Assembly: GCA_016930675.1 (NCBI GenBank) | Contig: JAFGGG010000004.1 | Span: 62,001-126,000, forward strand | Source of the DNA: Spirochaetales bacterium | GTDB lineage: Bacteria; Spirochaetota; Spirochaetia; SZUA-6; RPPD01 | Direction of reading: 5' to 3' | Length of the DNA: 64,000 nt | Shown: piece by piece, positions 1-7,627 of the stretch | Numbering within the stretch: the first letter of the stretch is position 1 | Layout: the number at the start of each line of letters is the position of its first letter | The notes under the pieces: model-generated | Databases searched by the model: none | What the model was told of the DNA's origin: nothing | The model's input: the letters and a program-made list of their open reading frames with translations, nothing else | Translations under genes and position numbers: made by a program

Positions 1-70
1 GGACAGTTAATGGTCTTGTTTGAAAAAAACGTGATTTTCTTTTTCTTGTTATCTTGGTTTTTTACAGGGC
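1..70. other. Short flank at left edge, nothing recognised
   Basis: These 70 bases lie downstream of the minus-strand acpS. They are AT-rich with T-runs and show no coding frame or clear hairpin. The next gene to the left is outside the window. Confidence 0.5.
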
Positions 71-448
71 TCATGTACCACCTTCTATTATTACCATTGC
101 CAGCGCATAGTCAACCTCATGATTGAGTGAAATAAGGATGTTGCCTCCGCCTCTGCTTTTAAAAACCTGAGCCGCTTTGCCGTATAAACGCATATGCGGA
201 CGGCCGTGCTCATCGTTTGTCACGGCAATTTCTCTGAGAAAAAATCCTTTAAGTCCCGTACCCAATGCTTTGCCGAAAGCCTCTTTGGCCGCAAAGCGTG
301 CGGCCAGTGAAACAAGATTATGTCTCCTCTTATTATGAAATATCTTAATCTCATCAGGGTGAAAAAAGCGTGTATACAGTTTTGGTTCCTTAATCCAGGA
401 TTTTAATCTGGCAATTTTAACCATGTCGATCCCGATCCCTTTTATCAT
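71..448 (-). CDS. acpS: Holo-[acyl-carrier-protein] synthase
   Basis: Transfers the 4'-phosphopantetheine arm of CoA to the serine of acyl carrier protein, activating it for fatty-acid synthesis. The 125-residue length is normal for the AcpS type. The metal-binding Asp8 sits in GIGIDMVKI and Glu56 in FAAKEAFGKALGTG, both hallmarks of the family, and a late SLNHEVDYA segment fits the family's third conserved block. The ATG start is preceded by GAGCAGGA. It lies 14 bases after cdaR and is the last visible gene of a minus-strand run murE-folP-cdaA-cdaR-acpS. It is cytosolic and functions as a trimer in known homologues. The assignment is firm. Confidence 0.95.
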   Translation of the reverse strand: MIKGIGIDMVKIARLKSWIKEPKLYTRFFHPDEIKIFHNKRRHNLVSLAARFAAKEAFGKALGTGLKGFFLREIAVTNDEHGRPHMRLYGKAAQVFKSRGGGNILISLNHEVDYALAMVIIEGGT

Positions 449-462
449 CCTGCTCTGTGCCT

Positions 463-1425
463 CTATCTTAGACCGAATTTGATTATAATGGTTTTCGGAT
501 CATAGTTTATCACCGACATCTTCTCGGGTATATTTGGTTCAGGAATAAACACGTATTCTCCCGGTTCGGTTACCTCCCTGCAGTTTACGATCAGTTTGAT
601 TTGTTCGGTATCGAGGTTGTCTATATCGATTTGATTTCCCTTCAACTCAACGTAACCTCGCGGAATCGCACTCATAACCTGTAAACCAAACGGAGTATTG
701 GTCAGTATAATCGGAATATTAGAAAAGGTTTTGGTTATTTGTTCCTGGTTGATGGAGATTTGCAGGAGAGCTTCCTGGTTTTCCAGCGGACGAACAAAAC
801 TGTTGCCGGTAGTAATTTTAACAAAACTTTTTATCTCAGAAATACGTCCCGTAAGATCTATTTTTTCAGTCGTCACTTCAGTTATTTTCTGCACATGGCT
901 TCGCGGACCTCTGATTGTTATTGTGCCGGGATCGATTTTGTATTCATACTTGTAGCCTTTCGGAGGAGCTCCTACCAGATTCGGCAGGACCGGTACTTTT
1001 TTTTCAATTTCCTGCTCCAGACGAATGGAAATCAGACTGGGACTGTATTCGAATTCGAATGTCCCAAGCTTAAGATCTTCCGGCAGTAGCTTGACTATGA
1101 TTTCAGCTTGTACCTGGCCTTCGGTTCTAATATTACTTACATCAAAAAAAGCATAAAAATTACTTTCTTCGAGAGGTGTTCTGTATTTCACACCTCTTAG
1201 AACAACATCAACTCTGCTTGGGTACTCATTAGCTATGGCGAATCCGGGAGGTAGTTTTTTTTCCAGAGGGATTGAAAACTGTTGTTGGGTATCCATCCTG
1301 TAGATAAAAAATATTATTACGGCGACCAAGAGAGAGATTATTTTAGCAGGCCAGTTGGTGAATATACTCTTGCCGAGATTTTTAATCCTCACTACTCTGC
1401 TCCTCCTCATCCTCACCGATCTCAA
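463..1425 (-). CDS. cdaR: YbbR-domain protein, CdaR-like partner of the diadenylate cyclase
   Basis: A 320-residue protein with a basic N-terminus, one membrane helix at about residues 24-42, and a long extracytoplasmic part rich in beta strands that fits YbbR repeats. CdaR in Firmicutes binds CdaA and tunes cyclic di-AMP synthesis; that role here is inferred from family and position. Its start overlaps the 3' end of cdaA by up to 44 bases (Met1 at 1425, or Met6 at 1410 for a shorter overlap), which indicates translational coupling. The usual third partner, glmM, is not next to it; acpS follows instead. The repeats are weakly conserved, so the call rests on topology, size and the tight link to cdaA. 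Confidence 0.85.
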   Translation of the reverse strand: MRSVRMRRSRVVRIKNLGKSIFTNWPAKIISLLVAVIIFFIYRMDTQQQFSIPLEKKLPPGFAIANEYPSRVDVVLRGVKYRTPLEESNFYAFFDVSNIRTEGQVQAEIIVKLLPEDLKLGTFEFEYSPSLISIRLEQEIEKKVPVLPNLVGAPPKGYKYEYKIDPGTITIRGPRSHVQKITEVTTEKIDLTGRISEIKSFVKITTGNSFVRPLENQEALLQISINQEQITKTFSNIPIILTNTPFGLQVMSAIPRGYVELKGNQIDIDNLDTEQIKLIVNCREVTEPGEYVFIPEPNIPEKMSVINYDPKTIIIKFGLR

Positions 1426-2173
1426 ATAATGTTTTCAGTCTTTGAGTAATGTCCGGTATGGTAAGATCATAGATAAGCTGTGCATCGTAGGCCAAAGAAA
1501 TAGCCCCGTTTTCCTCAGAAACTACAATCACAATCGCATCAGTTTCTTCGGCCAGGCCAAGTGCGGCCCGATGACGGGTGCCAAAACTGCGTTTTATGTC
1601 AATCTGTTCCGACAAAGGAAGGAAACAGCCCGCGGCCACTATTTTATCTTCGGTAACAATAACAGCGCCGTCATGCAGCGGCGATCCGTCGGTAAAGATT
1701 GTGAGGATTAAACTTGAAGAGAGATCGGAATTAAGCAAAGTACCTGTTTCGATTACGTTTTTCAACCCTACGTGTCGGGATACCACAATAATACTTCCTC
1801 GCTTGCGTAAAGAAAGCACTTCGATCGAATTGATTATAGATTCGAGATGATAACGCTTTACTCCGGAGCTGAAGCGGAACCAGTTTCCCTGACCGATTCT
1901 GGTAAAAATCTTCCGCAGTTCCGGTTGAAAAATGATGGCGATGGCAATAATAATGCCGGGAAAGAACATGGCCATTAATCCCAATAAAGTATTCAGCTTG
2001 AATATATAGGCAATAAAATAGATGAGTATGACAATAAATATGCCCTTAATAAGCTGTACGGCCCTGGTTTGAACCAGGATAAGATAACCTCTATAAATAA
2101 GAAAAGCAATGATCACTATATCTAACAGAGGTCTTATGTAATGCCAAAAGCTGTCAACTATCCATTTAAACAC
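1382..2173 (-). CDS. cdaA: Membrane diadenylate cyclase (c-di-AMP synthase)
   Basis: Condenses two ATP into the second messenger cyclic di-AMP. The 263-residue protein has three predicted N-terminal membrane helices (about residues 12-90) and then a DisA_N catalytic domain. Both diagnostic motifs are present: DGA in TDGSPLHDGAVIV and RHR in FGTRHRAALG. The C-terminus is acidic and ends in EDEEEQSSED. The start is GTG at 2173 with AAGGA six bases upstream. It sits 39 bases after folP and overlaps cdaR. The product controls osmolyte transport and wall homeostasis in bacteria that use it, which fits a neighbour such as murE. An NrnA-type phosphoesterase that could clear the linear product lies at 15019-15990. 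Confidence 0.95.
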   Translation of the reverse strand: MFKWIVDSFWHYIRPLLDIVIIAFLIYRGYLILVQTRAVQLIKGIFIVILIYFIAYIFKLNTLLGLMAMFFPGIIIAIAIIFQPELRKIFTRIGQGNWFRFSSGVKRYHLESIINSIEVLSLRKRGSIIVVSRHVGLKNVIETGTLLNSDLSSSLILTIFTDGSPLHDGAVIVTEDKIVAAGCFLPLSEQIDIKRSFGTRHRAALGLAEETDAIVIVVSEENGAISLAYDAQLIYDLTIPDITQRLKTLFEIGEDEEEQSSED

Positions 2174-2212
2174 GGTTTTTCCTTAATTCCCATAATTAAT
2201 ATATTTTAGTAC

Positions 2213-3106
2213 TTAGTCACTATCTTCAATTGCCCGTATTACTTTCTTCATTTCACTTGCTTCTTCAATATCATGTACTCTTATAATATCGGCACCGTTT
2301 AAGACGGCAATTGTGTTGGCTGTAATAGTACCGATGAGTCTCTGTGCTACCGGTTTATCCAGGATCAAACCGAGAAACGATTTGCGAGAAATACCAATAA
2401 GCACCGGATACCCCAATGCTTTGATTTTTTTAAGATGTTTAATGATAAGCAGATTGTCATGCAGTCTTTTCCCGAATCCGATACCGGGATCGATAATGAT
2501 CCGGTTGTGGTTAATACCGCAGGCAAGAGCATGCTGCACGAGTTCTTCCAGCTCATGTGTAATCTCTGAGATCGTATCTCCGTAGTTCGGATTGTTTTGC
2601 ATGGTTTTAGGACTGCCCCGCATATGCATAATAATAACCGGCACCTGCTGCCTGGCGATAAAATAAGCGAAATCATCATCATCCCTTAATCCGGAAACCG
2701 TATTGACTATATCCGCACCCGCTGATAGAGCAGCTTTGGCCACGGCAAGTTTCTGGGTATCGATTGAAATTAGGATGTCGTGATTTTTTTTCAACTTCCG
2801 AACAAGAGGGATCACCCTGCCGATCTCTGTTTCGGCGCTTACGGAATCAGAGCCGGGGCGTGTGGATTCGCCTCCGATATCCAGAATGTCGGCGCCGGCC
2901 GTAATCATTTCCTCGGCCCGGGAAAGCGCACTTTTAAGATCCGGAGTTCTGCTGGCAGGAAAAAAAGAATCGGGAGTAGTATTAATTACTCCCATTATGA
3001 GAGGGTGATTCTTGAAATCCAGCATTTTTTTACCACACTTTATTTGCTGTAAGGGCGTAGTAAAGCTTGGGGGCATTTTCTCTCCAATACTATGATGCTG
3101 ACTCAA
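2213..3106 (-). CDS. folP: Dihydropteroate synthase
   Basis: Joins 6-hydroxymethyl-dihydropterin diphosphate to p-aminobenzoate in folate synthesis, the step blocked by sulfonamides. All family blocks are visible in order: GVINTTPDSF near residue 39, DIGGESTRPG, MHMRGSP, DPGIGFGK, GISRKSFLG and a final IRVHD. The 297-residue length includes an N-terminal extension of about 30 residues before the first conserved strand, so a later start is possible, although Met11 has no clearly better context. It lies between murE (32 bases upstream) and cdaA in an apparent operon. A PTPS-family gene that may make its pterin precursor is close by at 4743 on the other strand. Confidence 0.95.
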   Translation of the reverse strand: MSQHHSIGEKMPPSFTTPLQQIKCGKKMLDFKNHPLIMGVINTTPDSFFPASRTPDLKSALSRAEEMITAGADILDIGGESTRPGSDSVSAETEIGRVIPLVRKLKKNHDILISIDTQKLAVAKAALSAGADIVNTVSGLRDDDDFAYFIARQQVPVIIMHMRGSPKTMQNNPNYGDTISEITHELEELVQHALACGINHNRIIIDPGIGFGKRLHDNLLIIKHLKKIKALGYPVLIGISRKSFLGLILDKPVAQRLIGTITANTIAVLNGADIIRVHDIEEASEMKKVIRAIEDSD

Positions 3107-3138
3107 TGTTATCAGTACACTATGCCAGGTGTCAATAA

Positions 3139-4686
3139 TTATTTCTTAAATCCCAAATCTTTTAGAATATCTTCTGCGGTTGTGATTTCATTCCAGGCAA
3201 CTTTATAATCCTTATACACTATGCTTGTTTCATGCCCTTTACCCAAAAGCAGCACAGTATCATTATTGCGGGCCGTACTTAATGCTTTGTAAACTGCCTG
3301 CGCTCGATCGGGGATAAAAAACAGGTCATTACCCCGGGTAAGGTTTTCACATCCCCGGGCAATATCCTGGATAATTGAAAGACTGTCTTCACCTCTCGGA
3401 TCTTCATCCGTAAGAATCACAAGATCGCAATATTCAGAAGCGACCTTTCCCTGCAACTTTCTTTTGGCAGTATCGCGTTCACCCGCCGACCCGAATACAC
3501 ATATAAGACGCCCCTGGGTCTGGGTCCGGATAAAGGGAAGAAGTTTGGAGTAAGCGGCAGGTGTGTGGGCAAAATCCACGATAACCTTAAAGGGCTGTCT
3601 CATGTTGATACTGTGCATCCTGCCTTTAACCCCTGTAAGCCTCGGAATAAAGGGGAGTAATTCGGGAAGGGGAATCTCAGTTGTGTATGAAACTGTTGCC
3701 AGCGCGGCCAGCAGGTTTTCAATATTGAATGCTCCGGGCAGATTAAAGTGTACGGGATATGCTTTTTGTTCAACATGTATCATAAAGTCACTGCCGTGTG
3801 CACTCGGTATGACATCAGAAGCGCTTATATCAGCGTTTTTTAGATTTAGTGCGTATGTATATACAGGTACTCTGGCTGCGTCGGAAAAATATTTCCAGTT
3901 GGGATCGCCCATATTCAATACTGCGAATCGAGGTGTGGCAAGAGGGCTTTTGGAAGTAAGATCTGATTTGGCTGGTGAAGATGAAAGCCCCTTAAAAAGA
4001 TTGGCTTTATCGCTGCGATAGTTTTTTTGAGTACCGTGAAATTCCAGATGCTCGTGCGTGATGTTGGTAAACACACCCACATCAAAGTGAACATCTTTTA
4101 AACGGGCGGTCTTTTGAGAAAGGCCGTGTGATGTGGCCTCAATAACCGCAAAGCGCTTTCCCGAACTCAGCATTAAGTGTAAAAGCTGATGTATTTCCGG
4201 AGCTTCGGGTGTGGACTGGCGGTAGGGATTGTTTTGCACTCGATCTGCGGTTTGATAACTCGCTGTTGACACGAAACCTGAATGCTTTCCGGCCAGACTG
4301 TAAAGCTGGTGAATAAACCATACTGTTGAACTTTTACCATCGGTTCCGGTAACACCGATTGTATAAAGATGCTTCGATGGATTGTCATAAAAATTAGCGG
4401 CCAGCTTGGAAAGGGCTGTCCGTGTATCGGGGGTGACCGCATATGCTAGAGCTTGTTTGGCGAGGGCGGTCTCCTTTTGAACCACCAAGGCTTCTGCCTT
4501 TTTTGCCACTGCATCCTGAATATAGCGATGACCGTCTGTGTGTTCGCCGCATAAAGCCACGAAGAGAGTTCCGGGGGTAATTTCTCTGGAATCATAGTGG
4601 ACAGCGGAAATAAGCGGATCAGAGCCTATGTTTTGTTTTAAGATCTGCAATCCGTCGATTAACTGTGAAAAATGCTTGTGTTTCAC
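3139..4686 (-). CDS. murE: UDP-MurNAc-L-Ala-D-Glu ligase for the third stem-peptide residue (MurE)
   Basis: ATP-dependent Mur ligase that adds the diamino acid to the peptidoglycan precursor. The 515 residues show the N-terminal UDP-binding domain with VHYDSREITPG, the P-loop TGTDGKSST near residue 115, the central ATSHGL and THEHLEFHG blocks, and the C-terminal VDFAHTPAAY and GSAGERDTAKR blocks. At the position of the DNPR motif of meso-diaminopimelate-type enzymes it reads TDEDPRGEDS: the Arg is kept but the Asn is replaced. Spirochaetes are known to carry L-ornithine at this position, so the added amino acid cannot be called from sequence alone. The start is GTG with only a weak upstream GGAA. 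It heads the minus-strand cluster. Confidence 0.92.
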   Translation of the reverse strand: MKHKHFSQLIDGLQILKQNIGSDPLISAVHYDSREITPGTLFVALCGEHTDGHRYIQDAVAKKAEALVVQKETALAKQALAYAVTPDTRTALSKLAANFYDNPSKHLYTIGVTGTDGKSSTVWFIHQLYSLAGKHSGFVSTASYQTADRVQNNPYRQSTPEAPEIHQLLHLMLSSGKRFAVIEATSHGLSQKTARLKDVHFDVGVFTNITHEHLEFHGTQKNYRSDKANLFKGLSSSPAKSDLTSKSPLATPRFAVLNMGDPNWKYFSDAARVPVYTYALNLKNADISASDVIPSAHGSDFMIHVEQKAYPVHFNLPGAFNIENLLAALATVSYTTEIPLPELLPFIPRLTGVKGRMHSINMRQPFKVIVDFAHTPAAYSKLLPFIRTQTQGRLICVFGSAGERDTAKRKLQGKVASEYCDLVILTDEDPRGEDSLSIIQDIARGCENLTRGNDLFFIPDRAQAVYKALSTARNNDTVLLLGKGHETSIVYKDYKVAWNEITTAEDILKDLGFKK

Positions 4687-4742
4687 AATTCCATAGTAAC
4701 AGGAGTTGTTTTTTTCATCAATATTAATATAATAATAGCATC

Positions 4743-5111
4743 ATGTATGAAGTTACAGTGGAAGATACATTTTCAGCTGCCCATTATCTCGCAGGGCATA
4801 AGGGGAAATGTGAAAAATTACACGGGCATAATTACAGGGTGCAGGTAAGCGCGACAGCACAAGAATTGAATGATCAGGGAATGGTTATTGATTTTGGAAT
4901 ATTGAAGAATGAACTAAAAAAAATACTTGAGAATTTGGATCACAGTTTCTTAAACGAGCTTAAGGATTTTACAGACGGCAGTCCGACCGCTGAAAGAATA
5001 GCCCTCCATATCTACGGCTGTCTTAAAAAAGCAGTTCCCGCCGTGAAGATACGAAAAGTTATTGTGTTTGAAACTGAAAAGAACTCGGCTGTTTATTATC
5101 CGGATCTTTAA
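4743..5111 (+). CDS. 6-pyruvoyl-tetrahydropterin synthase family protein, PTPS-III-like (QueD relative)
   Basis: A 122-residue tunnelling-fold enzyme. The zinc-binding histidines lie in FSAAHYL (residues 11-17) and LHGHNY, with LDHSFLN, PTAERIA and a late catalytic-type Glu in VFETEKN. The active-site stretch reads KCEKLHGHNY, so a Glu directly follows the catalytic Cys. PTPS paralogues in which Glu replaces or accompanies this Cys (PTPS-III) convert dihydroneopterin triphosphate to 6-hydroxymethyl-dihydropterin and stand in for FolB, including in spirochaetes. The nearby folP supports a folate role. The alternative is QueD of queuosine synthesis; no queCEF gene is in view. It is divergent from murE across a 56-base gap and has no evident Shine-Dalgarno sequence. 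Confidence 0.85.
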   Translation: MYEVTVEDTFSAAHYLAGHKGKCEKLHGHNYRVQVSATAQELNDQGMVIDFGILKNELKKILENLDHSFLNELKDFTDGSPTAERIALHIYGCLKKAVPAVKIRKVIVFETEKNSAVYYPDL

Positions 5112-5277
5112 CCCAATGAAACCTTCCGTTTTCCGGCTTTGAACCGGCAGTCGCATTGCGAATTATTACTGCTGACTTAAAGCCGAAGCAGTTCTGCGGG
5201 GAAGTGTAAAATCCGTTTTATGTATTTACATAATTCGATTTTCACCCTACATTTAAGTATCATCAGGTTAGATGTAA

Positions 5278-6222
5278 ATGGAAAAGCTTACTAATTTTAT
5301 TGAACTTCACTATACAAATCCGGAAATTAATTCACTTATTTCACAAACTCATGAAAAAGCGACAAGTTATACAAAACATTTCAATCAGACCGAAGATTTT
5401 TTTTTAAAACTTAATGATGCCTATACTGTCCCCCATTTACCTATTCATCATAACATATCGGAAAAGGAACCAAGCTCCGCTTATATGCTGAATCTTAAAC
5501 ATGTGATGTCTCAAGTTTACGGGCTGGTGCCGGATGTGTTCGAGGGCCTCCGTTATTGGTTCGATGCCGAAGAAATTCATAAGCCGCTTTTTTATAAGTT
5601 ATATGAATATAAGCGGGCAATCTTTTTATATCTGCTTCGGCTTGATTTAAGTTTTCGCCATAATGCACATGAAGTTATTGAGAAAGGGGATAATGACATA
5701 ACCACCTTGTATAGAACCAGACAACTTTTCCTGGATGCTCATATGATCCCGATAGAAGAGGTGGTAGAGGATAGCGGTCATATTGAGGGATTTAAAATAA
5801 AGCAACTCATTTCCCAAACCTGGATAGGGGAACGCGGTAGAGGTTATTTTGTTCAGGGGATCTGGATGGATGATGATCTTACAAAGTTTTTTTCCAGACT
5901 GTTTATCAAACACCCGCAAAACCTATATCCTTTTTATCCGTATGTCTGCACATATAAGACCATTTGTCAAAATGTTATCTCACTTTCGAGTCAGAAACGA
6001 GCGCAGAAATTAAGCAGTTTTTTAGAAGTACTGAATTTTTTAAATCCCCATTTAAGTACTATCCAGCATGATCTGCTTGATGCACATTTTTCCGAACAGC
6101 TTCCGTATTTCCAAAACCTTAAAAAACAGGTGCCTGCTGGCTTATACACGGATTGGCAGAATTTAGAAATCAGGGTCTATCTTAATGAAAACGGAATGAG
6201 GGAATTTATAGTTGAAGATTAA
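5278..6222 (+). CDS. Conserved-looking cytosolic protein of unknown function
   Basis: The 314-residue product is not recognised. It has no signal peptide or membrane segment, is rich in aromatic residues (for example FYPYVCTY and YEYKRAIFLYLL) and looks mainly helical. No nucleotide-binding loop, metal-binding cluster or DNA-binding motif stands out. Its 3' end overlaps the start of murD by 11 bases, so it is probably co-translated with murD and may serve envelope growth, but that is guilt by association only. The 166 bases between the PTPS gene and this start contain no other gene. Confidence 0.75.
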   Translation: MEKLTNFIELHYTNPEINSLISQTHEKATSYTKHFNQTEDFFLKLNDAYTVPHLPIHHNISEKEPSSAYMLNLKHVMSQVYGLVPDVFEGLRYWFDAEEIHKPLFYKLYEYKRAIFLYLLRLDLSFRHNAHEVIEKGDNDITTLYRTRQLFLDAHMIPIEEVVEDSGHIEGFKIKQLISQTWIGERGRGYFVQGIWMDDDLTKFFSRLFIKHPQNLYPFYPYVCTYKTICQNVISLSSQKRAQKLSSFLEVLNFLNPHLSTIQHDLLDAHFSEQLPYFQNLKKQVPAGLYTDWQNLEIRVYLNENGMREFIVED

Positions 6223-7597
6223 CGGCAAGGCAATTGAAAAGATACGTGTTACCATTATGGGACTGGGCCTGCACGGAGGAGGCCTTTCATCCGCTCTTTT
6301 TTTTGCGAGGCAAAAGGCACGCGTAACCATTACGGATTTGAGAGAGAAATCGGTACTCAAATCCTCATTGGATAAATTAGCGGGATTTCCCATCCGCTAT
6401 GTTCTGGGCAGACATGAAGCAGCTGATTTCAGCGATGTTGATCTGATAATTAAAAATCCGGGTGTGGCTTTGGATTCACCTTTTTTAAAGATTGCCAGGG
6501 AGCATCTGGTTCCCATTGAATCGGACATCTCAATTTTTCTACAGCTGTGTAAAAATCCGGTCATCGCTGTGACAGGCAGCAAAGGTAAGTCCACTACAGC
6601 CTCAGCCATACACTTCTGTTTAAGCGGGCGGATCAAAGACGCGAAGCTTGGGGGTAACATTACGGTATCGCCGCTTACATTTATAGAAGAACTAGAAGAT
6701 CATACACCTGTTGTATTGGAGCTTTCTTCCTGGCAACTCGCTGATTTAAAAGGGAAACCGCTGTTCAAACCGAAAATATCACTCATTACTAATATTTTGC
6801 CCGATCATATGAACAGGTATAAAGATATGAATGAATATGTCGCTGATAAAAAAATAATTTTTGAGACACAAAATAATACGGATTACTCAATATTTAATTA
6901 TGATGACGCATATTGTGATGAATTTGCCCGTGAAAGCAAAGCCGGCTGCTTATTCTTTTCCAGCACGGAACTTCCAGTCAAGTTGCCGGGAGCATGGTTG
7001 AAAAACCAAGAGGGTTATGTAAGAATTAATGGTTCTACTCATAAAATATTGGAAAAAAATCTCCTTGTTGCGGGCACACATAACCGACTCAATTTATTAT
7101 GTGCCGGTCTTGCTTTGTATGTCTTCGGCCTTGATCCTGAGTTTATCCGATCGTGTTTGTCTAAATTCCAGGGTATTGAACATCGGCTGGAGAGGTTCCA
7201 TACAGTCAAGGGAATTGACTTTTATAACGATTCGGCTTCGACCATTCCGCATGCTGTTGTGGCTGCTGTTAAAAGCCTGCCGCAACCGATCATTCTTATT
7301 ACAGGCGGCACGGATAAAAATATTGATTTTTCCCCGCTTGAAAATATCATGCGTATCCCAAGGCAGATAATTTTGCTTAAAGGCACAGCAACGCGAAAAA
7401 TATTGTCGCTTATAAAAAAGCACGGAGTGTCATTTTGCGGTCCGTTCGCTGATCTTACAAAAGCCGTCCGATGTGCGTATGAGAACGCGCGACCGGGAAT
7501 GTCTGTGCTTTTTTCACCGGGTTGTGCGTCGTTTGGGATGTTTCTTAATGAATTTGACCGTGGAAAGAAATTTAAAAGAATTGTTAAGTTGCTTTAA
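6212..7597 (+). CDS. murD: UDP-N-acetylmuramoylalanine--D-glutamate ligase
   Basis: Adds D-glutamate to UDP-MurNAc-L-Ala, the step just before MurE. The 461 residues carry a Rossmann-like N-terminal domain (MGLGLHGGGLS, near residues 15-25), the Mur-ligase P-loop TGSKGKSTTAS near residue 122, the ELSSWQL and NILPDHMNRY blocks, HRLERFH, and the C-terminal NDSASTIPHA and ITGGTDKN motifs of MurD. The start appears to be TTG at 6212, inside the end of the upstream unknown gene. The hybrid kinase starts 30 bases further on. MurD and MurE are thus both in the window but on opposite strands. Confidence 0.94.
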   Translation: MKINGKAIEKIRVTIMGLGLHGGGLSSALFFARQKARVTITDLREKSVLKSSLDKLAGFPIRYVLGRHEAADFSDVDLIIKNPGVALDSPFLKIAREHLVPIESDISIFLQLCKNPVIAVTGSKGKSTTASAIHFCLSGRIKDAKLGGNITVSPLTFIEELEDHTPVVLELSSWQLADLKGKPLFKPKISLITNILPDHMNRYKDMNEYVADKKIIFETQNNTDYSIFNYDDAYCDEFARESKAGCLFFSSTELPVKLPGAWLKNQEGYVRINGSTHKILEKNLLVAGTHNRLNLLCAGLALYVFGLDPEFIRSCLSKFQGIEHRLERFHTVKGIDFYNDSASTIPHAVVAAVKSLPQPIILITGGTDKNIDFSPLENIMRIPRQIILLKGTATRKILSLIKKHGVSFCGPFADLTKAVRCAYENARPGMSVLFSPGCASFGMFLNEFDRGKKFKRIVKLL

Positions 7598-7627
7598 AAT
7601 TTTAGAATTGTGTGTACAATTAATATT

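Noticed and set aside
739-1089. Plus-strand open frames inside cdaR
   Set aside because: They run antisense to a well-supported gene, have no ribosome site and no recognisable motifs.
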